Positions 45,518 to 54,092 are shown, numbered from the stretch's first letter. The stretch: 64,000 nt of DNA from Phycisphaerales bacterium (GCA_003141315.1 PLLP01000023.1:129111-193110); one strand, 5' to 3'. Translations and numbers: made by a program. Notes: a model not told the origin generated them from the letters alone.

Positions 45518-46369
45518 ATGGAAGTAACAACAAAACTTATACTTGGTGACTGTCGGGAAAAATTAAAGGAATTGGAAAGCAATTCCGTTGATTTGATATT
45601 AACATCTCCCCCTTATTGCGACAGCCGAAAAAAAACTTATGGCGGAATTCACCCCGACAAATACGTAGAATGGTTTCTCCCTATCTCGCAGGAATTGCTT
45701 CGTATTTTGAAACATGATGGAACATTTGTCCTGAACATAAAAGAAAGAGTTGTTGGTGGAGAACGTCATACCTATGTTCTGCAACTGATACTGGAAATGC
45801 GAAAACAGAGCTGGCTATGGACAGAAGAATTGATCTGGCACAAAAAAAATTGCTACCCCGGAAAATGGCCTAATCGTTTCAGAGACGCATGGGAAAGACT
45901 ATTACAATTCAATAAAAACGAAAAATTTAATATGTACCAGGAAGAGGTGATGGTGCCGGTAGGCAATTGGGCTGAAACGAGACTAAAAAGCCTTAGTAAA
46001 ACTGACAGAATTAGAGATAACGCCAAAAACGGCAGCGGTTTTGGAAAAAATGTCTCCAACTGGATAAACAGAGATAAAGTTTATCCAACCAATGTTCTTC
46101 ATCTTGCGACAGAATGCAATAATAAAAACCACAGCGCTGTTTTTCCCGAAGCCCTGCCTGAATGGTTCATAAAATTATTTACAAAAGAAGGCGATACTGT
46201 CCTTGACCCGTTTATGGGTTCCGGGACGACAATAGTTGTCGCACAACAAATGATAAGGGATTCGATTGGCATAGAAATTTTGCCAAAATACTATGAGATG
46301 GTAAAAAACAAAATAAAAACAACAGATCGCCATCTTTTCAGAGGAGAGAAAATCTTATGCAATTATTAA
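45518..46369 (+). CDS. DNA methyltransferase of a type II restriction-modification system
   Basis: This beta-class DNA methyltransferase has motif IV TSPPYCD (residues 29-35) at the N-terminus and motif I-like DPFMGSGTT (D230 onward) at the C-terminus. TSPPY suggests an N4-cytosine methylase, though some N6-adenine enzymes share it. Between them lies a variable target-recognition stretch of about 130 residues. At 283 residues it is complete. It overlaps the restriction endonuclease gene by 13 bases. The pair is AT-rich relative to the flanks, consistent with transfer. Confidence 0.88.
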   Translation: MEVTTKLILGDCREKLKELESNSVDLILTSPPYCDSRKKTYGGIHPDKYVEWFLPISQELLRILKHDGTFVLNIKERVVGGERHTYVLQLILEMRKQSWLWTEELIWHKKNCYPGKWPNRFRDAWERLLQFNKNEKFNMYQEEVMVPVGNWAETRLKSLSKTDRIRDNAKNGSGFGKNVSNWINRDKVYPTNVLHLATECNNKNHSAVFPEALPEWFIKLFTKEGDTVLDPFMGSGTTIVVAQQMIRDSIGIEILPKYYEMVKNKIKTTDRHLFRGEKILCNY

Positions 46370-47109
46370 TAAAAGACGTAGCTGAATACGTCAGAGGTAA
46401 TATAGGCATATTTCATACCAAACGATTGGAAAGTTTAAACGAATTAAGTCTGCACAAAGTTCTTAAACGCAAGAATCCTTATCTTTTTAAGGCCAAAAAC
46501 ATTCTTACTGCACAGGATATAGTGAAGGTGTTGTTGGATGCTTTTCTTTCGTCGCAGGAGGAAACTATCTTTGGCAGTTTTCTTGAACAGCTTGCAATAT
46601 TTGTAAATCGAAAGGTTTACAGAGGCAATAAATCATCCGCAGAAGGAATCGACCTTGAATTTGAAAAGGACGGCATCAAATATATTGTAACGGTAAAATC
46701 AGGTCCTAATTGGGGAAACAGCCGCCAGATTAAGAAAATGAAAGACGATTTTATCAAAGCCAAAAGAATTCTGAGAACTAATGCACCGCATAAAAATATT
46801 ACCGCAGTTTGTGGATGTTGCTATGGACGGGATAACAAATCGGATAAAGGTGAATACTTAAAATACTGCGGACAGCGGTTCTGGGAATTCATTTCAGGCA
46901 ATGAAAATCTCTATACACAAATTATCGAACCCCTCGGACACAAGGCAAAACAAAGGAATGAACTATTTTTCGAGTCCTATTCACAGATAATTAATAAGTT
47001 CACTTTTGAATTCAGCAGCGAATTTTGTGTAAATGGAAGAATAAACTGGGAAAAACTTGTTGAATTCAATTCTTCGATTGTACCACCGAAAAAAGCCCGA
47101 GTTAGATAA
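46357..47109 (+). CDS. Type II restriction endonuclease (PmeII-like)
   Basis: This 250-residue protein is linked to the methyltransferase by a 13-base overlap. The core SSAEGIDLEFEKDGIKYIVT with VKSGPNWGN gives a PD-(D/E)XK-like site: D99 or E101 and the T-V-K114 element, with the conserved GPNWGNS following. The layout resembles the PmeII family of type II enzymes, including NPYLFKAKN and DAFLSSQEETIFGSFLE near the N-terminus. It would cut unmodified DNA at the site protected by the partner methylase. The exact recognition sequence cannot be inferred. Confidence 0.78.
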   Translation: MQLLIKDVAEYVRGNIGIFHTKRLESLNELSLHKVLKRKNPYLFKAKNILTAQDIVKVLLDAFLSSQEETIFGSFLEQLAIFVNRKVYRGNKSSAEGIDLEFEKDGIKYIVTVKSGPNWGNSRQIKKMKDDFIKAKRILRTNAPHKNITAVCGCCYGRDNKSDKGEYLKYCGQRFWEFISGNENLYTQIIEPLGHKAKQRNELFFESYSQIINKFTFEFSSEFCVNGRINWEKLVEFNSSIVPPKKARVR

Positions 47110-47135
47110 ACAACACAACAAGGAGGTTAAGACTA

Positions 47136-48023
47136 ATGACAGCAGCATCAGCAGGAAACATACCGACAATCAATATAGAAGCATCCTGTCTGCCGGAGGC
47201 GTGGGAAAAGGCTGTGGTGGCGGTTTGGGATAACGGCTTACAAATCAAAACCCAATACGATAAACCCGCCGACCCGCCAAGCAGGGATGCAACGGTAATG
47301 GTGGCGGTCGCCGACCCGTTTGCCGAGCCGCGAATCCACAAAAATTTTCCAGGCGGGCCTGAAGAGCTCGAATCATATCGGCAGGAAGTTGTCAGCGGCA
47401 TCCACGACCACTGGATTGACCCCGCCGCCGGCAAATGGACTTATACCTATCACGAAAGACTTTTCGCATACTCGCCGGTTGAGGATATACGCAATCCGAA
47501 ATCGCCGAAACCCTTCAAAAAAGTTGACCAGATTCAGTATATAATCGACAGCCTCTCGAACGTTCACCATACCCGCCGGTCGCAGGCGATTACGTGGATG
47601 CCGACCGCCGACCCGAAGACCGACGACCCGCCCTGCCTTCAGCGAATCTGGTGCAGGCTTGTCGAAAATGCAGGCGGTTCTTTCTCCCTCAATATGAATA
47701 CGCACTGGCGAAGCCGCGACCTCTATAAGGCCTGGTTTATGAACGTCTATGCCCTTACCGAACTGCAAAGAATTATTGCCGACAAAATCTCGAAGAAAAT
47801 CGATAGGCCTGTTTCCGTCGGCAGATACGTCGATATAAGCGATTCGCTGCACATTTACGGCAGCTATTTTTCTAATGCCGCCGCCGAGATTGAAAAGATG
47901 CGCGATGGCCATTTTGAAAAACGGAGCTGGCCTTCAACGCATCCCGCTTTTAAGATGATGACCGCAGAGGCCCGCGGCAGGCTCGAAAAAGACCCCGACT
48001 GCTTCGCTAAACCAAAAAAATAA
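47136..48023 (+). CDS. thyA: Thymidylate synthase (ThyA superfamily), divergent
   Basis: ThyA methylates dUMP to dTMP with methylenetetrahydrofolate. Key elements are visible: DQIQYIIDSL then TRRSQAITW (the arginines binding phosphate), the catalytic C167 in PPCLQRIW, NTHWRSRDLYKAWFMNVYAL and DSLHIYGSY. The asparagine that discriminates dUMP from dCMP in canonical ThyA is present in FMNVYAL, so a dCMP hydroxymethylase is less likely. It differs from the E. coli type (PPCLQ rather than PCH) and is closer in style to archaeal-like members. AAGGAGG precedes the start. It follows the restriction gene by 26 bases. Confidence 0.75.
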   Translation: MTAASAGNIPTINIEASCLPEAWEKAVVAVWDNGLQIKTQYDKPADPPSRDATVMVAVADPFAEPRIHKNFPGGPEELESYRQEVVSGIHDHWIDPAAGKWTYTYHERLFAYSPVEDIRNPKSPKPFKKVDQIQYIIDSLSNVHHTRRSQAITWMPTADPKTDDPPCLQRIWCRLVENAGGSFSLNMNTHWRSRDLYKAWFMNVYALTELQRIIADKISKKIDRPVSVGRYVDISDSLHIYGSYFSNAAAEIEKMRDGHFEKRSWPSTHPAFKMMTAEARGRLEKDPDCFAKPKK

Positions 48024-48044
48024 GTTCGCGGCGGTTTAAAAAAC

Positions 48045-48078
48045 AAAAGGCCGACGGTTTTTACCATCGGCCTTTTTA
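48045..48078. terminator. Bidirectional Rho-independent terminator between thyA and ppdK
   Basis: GGCCGACGG (48049-48057) and CCATCGGCC (48064-48072) form a nine-base stem with one mismatch, followed by TTTTT and preceded by an A-rich tract. It therefore works for both convergent transcripts. Confidence 0.8.
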
Positions 48079-48095
48079 ATTCTAATCACTAATTT

Positions 48096-48131
48096 CTAAA
48101 TATCGAAGATCCGCCGCAGGCGGACTGAAAA
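48096..48131 (+). repeat. Copy 1 of a palindromic dispersed repeat
   Basis: It reads CTAAATATCGAAGATCCGCC, then GCA and GGCGGACTGAAAACTA. The CCGCC/GGCGG arms form a short hairpin. It is adjacent to the ppdK stop codon. Three further copies lie at 51.0-52.1 kb. Confidence 0.75.
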
Positions 48132-50849
48132 CTATTTATTCGCTACCGCCGCCTGTGCCGCTGCTAATCTTGCTATCGGCACCCTGAACGGCGAGCAGCT
48201 AACATAATCCATACCGACGCGGTGACAAAAATCAATGCTGTCTGGTTCGCCGCCGTGTTCGCCGCAAATGCCAACCTCGAGGTCTTTGCGTGCCTTTCTG
48301 CCCTTTTGGATGCCAATCTTAATCAGTTCGCCGACGCCTTCCTGGTCAATGCTCTGGAACGGGTCTCTTGGCAGGATATTCTTTTTGAGATAATCCGGCA
48401 AAAAGCCTCCAATATCATCACGCGAAAATCCGAAGCTCATCTGCGTAAGGTCGTTCGTGCCGAACGAGAAGAACTGCGCAACACCTGCGATTTTGTCCGC
48501 GACCATACAGGCCCGCGGAATCTCAATCATTGTGCCGAGCATGTGCTTGATTTTCTTTATGTTGTATTTCGCCAGCACCTCTTTATAGACCACATCGATA
48601 ATCGCATACTGGTCGTTAATTTCCTTAACATCACACACGACCGGGACCATAATTTCAGGATAGGGCTTTTTCCCTTCCTTCATCAGTTCCGCCGCCGACT
48701 CAAAAATCGCCCGCACCTGCATCTCGGTAATTTCGGGATAGGTGATGCCAAGCCGGACACCGCGATGCCCCATCATCGGGTTCGATTCGTGCAGATTGTC
48801 AGCCCTTTTTGCAAGCTCGTCCATCGAGATATTCAAATCTTTCGCGAGCTGTTCGAGCTTTGCTTTGTCTCTCGGCACAAACTCGTGCAGCGGCGGGTCA
48901 AGCAGCCTGATGACAACCGGGAAACCATCCATCGCTTCGATTGTCCCTTTTATATCCCTTTTGACATACGGGTAAAGTTCAGCCAGCGCCTTTTTGCGTT
49001 CTTCGAGCGTCTTCGAGACAATCATCTTTCGCAGCAGGAACAGCGGCTCATCGGCTCCCTTGCCGTAAAACATATGTTCCGTTCTAAACAGGCCGATACC
49101 TTCGGCACCGAATTGTCTTGCCCGTTTTGCATCGTCGGGCGTGTCGGCGTTTGTGCGGATTCCGAGTTTGCGAACCTTATCACAAATTTTGAGAAAGTCA
49201 TTAAGAAGCTGATTTTCCGAACCGGCTTCAATCATCGCGAGTTTGCCTTCATATACATTTCCCTTTGTGCCGTTCAATGTGAGCCAGTCGCCTTCCTTAA
49301 AAGTCTTGTCGCCAACGGTGACTGTTTTGCTCGCGAGGTCGACGTGCAGGCTTCCACATCCGACGATGCAGCACTTGCCCCAGCCTCTCGCGACAAGGGC
49401 TGCGTGGCTTGTCATACCGCCGCGAGCTGTAAGGATTGCCTCCGCAGCACGCATACCTTCGACATCCTCCGGGTTGGTTTCTTCGCGAACGAGGATTACC
49501 GATTTACCCTGCTTTTTGGATTCGACGGCATCGTGTGCTGAAAAAACAACCTGGCCTGTGGCTCCGCCCGGGCCTGCCGGCAAACCTTTTGCAATCGGTT
49601 TTACGGTCTTTTCAATTTTCGGGTCAATAATCGGATGAAGCAGTTCATCGAGCTGGCCCGGCGTGACACGCTTCACAGCCTCTTCTTTGGTTATCAGTTT
49701 TTCTTTGTGCATATCCACTGCCATTCGCACCGCGGCGGGACCATTGCGTTTGCCCACACGGCACTGGAGCATATAAAACGTACCATCCTCAATCGTAAAT
49801 TCGATATCCAGCATATCGCGGTAGTGCTTTTCGAGTTTGGTCTGCGTGGCATCGAGCTGCTTGTAGAGTTTGGGCATAAGCTTTTCGAGTGAAGTAAGCT
49901 CTTTGTTATGCTCCGATTTCGAATACTCATTTACCGGTGCGGGCGTTCTTATGCCTGCGACGACGTCCTCGCCCTGTGCGTTGACGAGATATTCGCCGTA
50001 AAAATTATTTTCGCCGTTACCGGGGTTGCGGGTGAACGCGACGCCCGTTGCGGAGCTGGTTCCCATATTTCCGAAAACCATCGCCTGAACGTTGACGGCG
50101 GTGCCCCATTCATCGGGTATGCCTTCGATTTTCCTGTAGCTTATGGCGCGTCTGCCGTTCCACGATGCGAAGACGGCGTTTATTCCGCCCCAGAGCTGCT
50201 CAACCGGATTATCGGGAAATTCTTTACCTAAAACCTCTTTAATTTTTGCCTTGAAGCTGGCGCAAAGCTTTTTCAAATCCTCAGCCGACAGGTCGGTATC
50301 GAGCTTGGCGCCCTTTTGCTTTTTTACGCCGTCCATAATTTTTTCGAGCAGTTTGCGGATGCCTTCGTCGTCTTTCGGCTCGACGCCGGCGGCCTTTTCC
50401 ATAACGACATCCGAATACATCATAATAAGCCGGCGATATGCGTCATAGACGAAACGCTCACTGCCGCTTTTCTTTACAAGGCCTGGAATCGTCTTTTCCG
50501 TAAGGCCGACGTTGAGAACCGTCTCCATCATACCGGGCATCGAACTTCGTGCGCCGGAGCGGACGGAAATAAGAAGCGGGTTTTCGGAGTCGCCGAATTT
50601 TTTACCCATAATTTTTTCGATTTTTTCCATAGCCTTCTGCACATCTTCTTTCAGGCCTTTTGGATAGGTCTTTTTGTTTTTGTAGAAGTGCGTGCAGATT
50701 TCAGTTGTGATAGTAAAGCCTGGCGGGACAGGGACGCCGAGTTTTGCCATTTCTGCGAGGTTCGCCCCTTTGCCGCCGAGCAGCTCTTTCATTTTCGCAT
50801 TGCCGTCAGCCTTGCCGCCGCCAAAGAAATACACCATTCTATTTGCCAT
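48132..50849 (-). CDS. ppdK: Pyruvate, phosphate dikinase
   Basis: PpdK interconverts pyruvate + ATP + Pi with PEP + AMP + PPi. At 905 residues it is full length. The N-terminal ATP-grasp domain has LGGKGANLAEMAKLGVPVPPGF, the central swivelling domain has the phosphorylated His H482 in GGMTSHAALVARGWGKCCIVG, and the C-terminal PEP/pyruvate barrel ends with the catalytic cysteine in VGICGEHGGEP. It is a common glycolysis/gluconeogenesis enzyme in anaerobes. A long reading frame on the opposite strand (48222-49541) is a shadow of its codon use. Confidence 0.96.
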   Translation of the reverse strand: MANRMVYFFGGGKADGNAKMKELLGGKGANLAEMAKLGVPVPPGFTITTEICTHFYKNKKTYPKGLKEDVQKAMEKIEKIMGKKFGDSENPLLISVRSGARSSMPGMMETVLNVGLTEKTIPGLVKKSGSERFVYDAYRRLIMMYSDVVMEKAAGVEPKDDEGIRKLLEKIMDGVKKQKGAKLDTDLSAEDLKKLCASFKAKIKEVLGKEFPDNPVEQLWGGINAVFASWNGRRAISYRKIEGIPDEWGTAVNVQAMVFGNMGTSSATGVAFTRNPGNGENNFYGEYLVNAQGEDVVAGIRTPAPVNEYSKSEHNKELTSLEKLMPKLYKQLDATQTKLEKHYRDMLDIEFTIEDGTFYMLQCRVGKRNGPAAVRMAVDMHKEKLITKEEAVKRVTPGQLDELLHPIIDPKIEKTVKPIAKGLPAGPGGATGQVVFSAHDAVESKKQGKSVILVREETNPEDVEGMRAAEAILTARGGMTSHAALVARGWGKCCIVGCGSLHVDLASKTVTVGDKTFKEGDWLTLNGTKGNVYEGKLAMIEAGSENQLLNDFLKICDKVRKLGIRTNADTPDDAKRARQFGAEGIGLFRTEHMFYGKGADEPLFLLRKMIVSKTLEERKKALAELYPYVKRDIKGTIEAMDGFPVVIRLLDPPLHEFVPRDKAKLEQLAKDLNISMDELAKRADNLHESNPMMGHRGVRLGITYPEITEMQVRAIFESAAELMKEGKKPYPEIMVPVVCDVKEINDQYAIIDVVYKEVLAKYNIKKIKHMLGTMIEIPRACMVADKIAGVAQFFSFGTNDLTQMSFGFSRDDIGGFLPDYLKKNILPRDPFQSIDQEGVGELIKIGIQKGRKARKDLEVGICGEHGGEPDSIDFCHRVGMDYVSCSPFRVPIARLAAAQAAVANK

Positions 50850-51018
50850 AACAAAATCTCCTTATATAAGAAAATTACATTTCCATAACCACTGCTGCGG
50901 CAAGAACTTATGATACCGCTTGCGCCGCAGCCTGTGCAAAATGAACCACGAGTATATGAAACCGGGGGGCTGTTGTCAAGCCGTGGATTAACTGGATATT
51001 TATGCTCTTCCCCACTAA

Positions 51019-51073
51019 CTAAATATCGAAGATCCGCTCCGCCGTAGGCGGATGTGGCGGACTGACAACTAAT
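51019..51073 (+). repeat. Copy 2 of the palindromic dispersed repeat (long form)
   Basis: It shares CTAAATATCGAAGATCCGC with copy 1 and ends GGCGGACTGACAACTAAT. Between them is an extra TCCGCC-GTA-GGCGGA hairpin, giving a nested palindrome. Confidence 0.75.
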
Positions 51074-51197
51074 TAAGCCACAGATGGAATTTATCCGCCA
51101 TTCTTGTGGCGGACAGATGACACAGATTAAAGAGGTTTTTTAAAAGAATTATTGTCGATGTTTGGGATTTTATGGATAAAATAGTATAGACACTGAT

Positions 51198-51220
51198 TGA
51201 CACGGATTTTTGAGGAAACT
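51198..51220. repeat. Direct repeat copy A (23 bases)
   Basis: The 23-base string starting TGACACGGATTTTTGAGG is repeated exactly at 51322-51344. It lies upstream of the small membrane-protein gene. Confidence 0.8.
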
Positions 51221-51321
51221 GGCGGAAAAGAAAAATAAGCCACAGAGAACACAGAGGGCACAGAGAAATTTAGACACGGATTAACACCGATTCCGCCTAC
51301 GTTGTAACTACGGCGGACAAG

Positions 51322-51344
51322 TGACACGGATTTTTGAGGAAACT
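51322..51344. repeat. Direct repeat copy B (23 bases)
   Basis: It is the exact second copy of 51198-51220 and is followed, like copy A, by an A/G-rich stretch (GAGAAGAAATAA). It ends 16 bases before the start codon of the next gene and includes its upstream region. Confidence 0.8.
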
Positions 51345-51359
51345 AATGGAGAAGAAATA

Positions 51360-51818
51360 ATGTCTACGCCAGAAAAACAAGTACGGGAAAAGAGATGGTG
51401 GACTATCAGGCCAAAGATAATGATATATGTTGGCATTGCTATTTTTGTTGCTGTTTTATTGTCTACAGCAGATCCACACTACTCATTGAGATTGAAAGGT
51501 ACACATCTCCAATTACGGTTTGCCAGAGATAATATAAAGGATTTTAAAGAAATTACAGGAAGAAATCCACACTCTCTTTCTGAAGTAGACCAATACGTCA
51601 AAGGCGATCCGAACAGTTTTCCTTCCTTAATAAAATTTGCAGAATTTATATCTGATGCTCACGGTAACCAGCATCAATATAATACATTAAATGGTCAAGG
51701 CGGTTTTTTTTATAATTCAGAAACAGGTGAAGTAAAGATAAATTTAACAAAACCCGTTAAGCACTACCTATGGCTCTATTTCGGCAAGGAGAGGAATGAG
51801 ATACCTTCTGAATGGTAG
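51360..51818 (+). CDS. Small membrane-anchored protein of unknown function
   Basis: The ATG at 51360 with GGAG ten bases upstream gives 152 residues. A frame starting at a GTG at 51321 is not credible because it runs through the direct repeat. There is a single transmembrane helix at about residues 20-38 (IMIYVGIAIFVAVLLS) and a soluble C-terminal domain with LKGTHLQLRFARDNIKDFKE and QHQYNTLNGQGGFFYNSETGEVKINL, which resembles the tail part of type II secretion-like minor pilins. The gene is AT-rich and surrounded by repeats. I do not recognise a family. Confidence 0.5.
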   Translation: MSTPEKQVREKRWWTIRPKIMIYVGIAIFVAVLLSTADPHYSLRLKGTHLQLRFARDNIKDFKEITGRNPHSLSEVDQYVKGDPNSFPSLIKFAEFISDAHGNQHQYNTLNGQGGFFYNSETGEVKINLTKPVKHYLWLYFGKERNEIPSEW

Positions 51819-51873
51819 AATAAATAAATCGGGGACGTTCCGTTTTTGAACCCGCGGGGGCGAATTAGTTGTT

Positions 51874-51916
51874 AGTTGTTAGTCCGCCAAAAGGACGGCG
51901 GATCTTCGATATCTAG
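51874..51916 (-). repeat. Copy 3 of the palindromic dispersed repeat (inverted)
   Basis: Read on the minus strand it is CTAGATATCGAAGATCCGCC-GTCCTTTT-GGCGGACTAACAACTA, the same end sequences as copies 1 and 2 with a different loop. Confidence 0.7.
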
Positions 51917-52010
51917 TCAGCGGAAGAGAATATAAATATCCTGTTAATCCGGTTATCCTGTCAATTTTTTCTTTTAGCGCCCTCTATGGCAGATTTGGGC
52001 ATAAGGCAAT

Positions 52011-52056
52011 TTAGTCCGCCACATCCGCCACTGGCGGAGCGGATCTGCGATATTTA
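52011..52056 (-). repeat. Copy 4 of the palindromic dispersed repeat (inverted, long form)
   Basis: Read on the minus strand it is TTAAATATCGCAGATCCGCTCC-GCCAGTGGC-GGATGTGGCGGACTAA. It has the nested extra palindrome seen in copy 2, with one substitution in the GAAGATC part. Confidence 0.7.
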
Positions 52057-52163
52057 ATCTTTACTATTTGCTATTTATTATTTATAATTTAAGGCTGTAA
52101 ATGGTGCAGGGCGCAGCGGTTTAAGCTATACGCTGAACGCTTTACGCCAAATAATGCAATTAC

Positions 52164-52238
52164 GGTGAGTGTAGCTCAGTTGGATAGAGCATCGGATTGT
52201 GGTTCCGAGGGTCGCGGGTTCGAATCCCGTCTCTCACC
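52164..52238 (+). tRNA. tRNA-His(GTG)
   Basis: The anticodon stem TCGGA/TCCGA encloses loop TTGTGGT (anticodon GTG). D-arm TAGCTCAGTTGGATAGAGC and T-arm GCGGG-TTCGAAT-CCCGT are normal. The acceptor GTGAGTG pairs with CTCTCAC with one T-T mismatch at the sixth pair. An extra G before the first pair and a C at position 73 fit the histidine identity rule (G-1:C73). A T-run follows after two bases. Confidence 0.95.
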
Positions 52239-52309
52239 CTTTTTCGTCACCCGTGACTCGTCTCTCGTCGATAGTCGCTCGTATTGACTACCCTAATCTC
52301 GGCACTATT

Positions 52310-52347
52310 TTATTGATTTTCTGCGGGAGGGGCCGGCTGGTCCGACT
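52310..52347. repeat. 38-base direct repeat, copy A (membrane-protein 3' end)
   Basis: The string from 52310 to 52347 (starting TTATTGATTTTCTGCGGGAG) is identical to 55183-55220. It ends exactly at the last base of both stop codons and encodes the same C-terminal peptide. The bases on either side differ. It is 71 bases from tRNA-His. Confidence 0.95.
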
Positions 52348-54019
52348 TTCCGCTGGGACGCTTGAAGAGACTGGCAACGGCTCCCGCTGCGAGCAACACA
52401 AAACCAAGTATTACCAGACGCCAATAGGCAAGATACTTTGCCATCACATATAACTTGACTAAAAACGGTGCAAACAGAATTGCCATAACCAGGATGTTTT
52501 TTCTGATAAACCACAGTAGACCAATAAGACATCCAGTTGCAGGCAACACGATTATGTAGAGCCAATGAATGTATTCGGGCAGCAAGTCATAAATAAAAAC
52601 AGCCAGACAAAGAGCCCCGACAACCTGAAAGGCTTTATGCAATTTTTGACCAAACAGGAGGTAAAAGATAATGCAGCCAATGCCGAAAACACCGGCAATA
52701 GTTCCAGGCTCTGTCAGGTTCAAGTTCTTTACAAAAACTGAAAAAGAATCCGACTGGGCCAATCCAATACATAGAACGGCAATTCCTGCAAGATAGCTGA
52801 ACTGGTTGCGAATGATAATTCCATAGATGATAAGTGAAACCACAAGCGTAAAAAAGCAAGCGTGAATATTCAAATCGTGCGGATGCTGCGGGGAAAATCC
52901 GACTGTAAGAATTATACCAAGCCCATATAAAAACACCGACACAAACAGTCGATACCACCGGTGATAAATGGCAACGGCAGCTATTGCCGCTCCGGATAGC
53001 GCAAAAAACACAGGTGGATAGCACACCAGCCCAAAGCCAAGCCGGTCGGATGCGACGACCGTTTTTTCACTTATAGCCAACAACATAGCGGCAAGCGGCA
53101 CAAATGATATTAAAATATCTATATATTTGAACCGCCTGCCAAGATGACGAAATATCTCAAGTGCTATTAGAGTAACCAGGGCAATCAAAGGAACGTAATC
53201 CCCAAATACGCGTTCAAGTGCAAACATATACGACATAGAATATTGATGCACACCTGACGCGACAAGCAAGATTGTCGAAAAAACATACACCATAACAGGA
53301 CTCTGGAGAAAGACCCGGTTAGTTTGTCCTGCCTGCTGCTCTTTTTCTCTCATTGCCTCTATGAGCACAATACTGCCGGCAATCAGCATAATCACCCAAA
53401 TAAACATCCATAGTTCTCTGTGGGCCAAATCCTGTGATGGACTGGTTGACACCAATCGAGCCATAATGGCAGGCCCCAAGTAGTTACATGCCATAAGAAC
53501 CATCAGACCCAATATGGAAAGTGTTCTAAAGGGGATGCGGATAAAGCGCTTCATGGAATAGAATTTCCCGAAGGCTATCGCAATTCCAAAAAGCCCCACA
53601 AACAGACTGGCAGTAATACCTTTATCTGCTGCCGACCCCAGCGCAATACTGGTTCCGACAAGAAATAAAGCTATCAAAACCACAAGAGACACTGCATCAT
53701 CAACTATCTTCTTCGACACTATCAGAATCAGAACGCCAAGCAGCGATATTTCATATATGTGAAGTGTAAAAATACAAATCAGTGCATCTTTAATAGTATC
53801 GCTGCCTGACAGTATCGGCCCCATAACCTTGACAATACCGCAAGCAACAAAGACAGCGCTTAAACAATACAGCAAACTTCCACCAGTCAGATGGTAAAAC
53901 TCTTTCCATGAATTCGGGTCAAAGATGTCACCTTTGGCTGCCGTTTTGGTCCTTTGCGGCTGCAGCAGTTCAAGTGGAGACCCACTCCCGTTTTCGTTTT
54001 TCGTATCAGGAAAATCCAT
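52310..54019 (-). CDS. Polytopic membrane protein of unknown function, C-terminus shared with rplI
   Basis: This 569-residue protein has about 14-16 hydrophobic segments and a 40-residue soluble N-terminal tail (MDFPDTKNENGSGSPLE). There is no recognisable catalytic motif; DUF2339-like proteins have a similar topology. Its last 11 residues (SDQPAPPAENQ) are identical to those of bL9 and are encoded by a perfect 38-base repeat, so its 3' end was replaced or formed by duplication of the rplI end. It is preceded by a pseudopilin-like gene on the same strand with a 73-base gap. Confidence 0.6.
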   Translation of the reverse strand: MDFPDTKNENGSGSPLELLQPQRTKTAAKGDIFDPNSWKEFYHLTGGSLLYCLSAVFVACGIVKVMGPILSGSDTIKDALICIFTLHIYEISLLGVLILIVSKKIVDDAVSLVVLIALFLVGTSIALGSAADKGITASLFVGLFGIAIAFGKFYSMKRFIRIPFRTLSILGLMVLMACNYLGPAIMARLVSTSPSQDLAHRELWMFIWVIMLIAGSIVLIEAMREKEQQAGQTNRVFLQSPVMVYVFSTILLVASGVHQYSMSYMFALERVFGDYVPLIALVTLIALEIFRHLGRRFKYIDILISFVPLAAMLLAISEKTVVASDRLGFGLVCYPPVFFALSGAAIAAVAIYHRWYRLFVSVFLYGLGIILTVGFSPQHPHDLNIHACFFTLVVSLIIYGIIIRNQFSYLAGIAVLCIGLAQSDSFSVFVKNLNLTEPGTIAGVFGIGCIIFYLLFGQKLHKAFQVVGALCLAVFIYDLLPEYIHWLYIIVLPATGCLIGLLWFIRKNILVMAILFAPFLVKLYVMAKYLAYWRLVILGFVLLAAGAVASLFKRPSGKSDQPAPPAENQ

Positions 54020-54092
54020 AACTATACCTCCATCTTCCTTTATTTTTATATTTCAGCCAGTCTGAGTTTATTATTATCCGCTAACACGCCCG

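Larger units (their letters stand above)
50850..51359. repeat. Repeat-rich intergenic region between ppdK and a small membrane-protein gene
   Basis: These 510 bases carry no gene. They contain copy 2 of the palindromic repeat (51019-51073), smaller GGCGGAC palindromes (51090-51115 and 51290-51320), a common CCACAGAGAACACAGAGG element (51240-51258), ACACGGATTAACACCGATT (51274-51292) and a perfect 23-base direct repeat (51198-51220 and 51322-51344). Confidence 0.7.
51819..52163. repeat. Repeat-containing gap before tRNA-His
   Basis: The gap holds copies 3 and 4 of the palindromic repeat in inverted orientation. No gene is visible. Otherwise it contains AT-rich strings (TAATTTAAGG) and a CTGTTAATCCGGTTATCCTGTC stretch common in intergenic repeats. 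Confidence 0.6.

Noticed and set aside
48222-49541. A 439-codon plus-strand frame inside ppdK
   Set aside because: It is antisense to a fully conserved PpdK and has a composition typical of shadow frames (rich in R, H, F).
48222-52163. Insertion-sequence transposase near the repeats
   Set aside because: No DDE or HUH transposase motif appears in any frame of the repeat region. The repeats may be non-autonomous.
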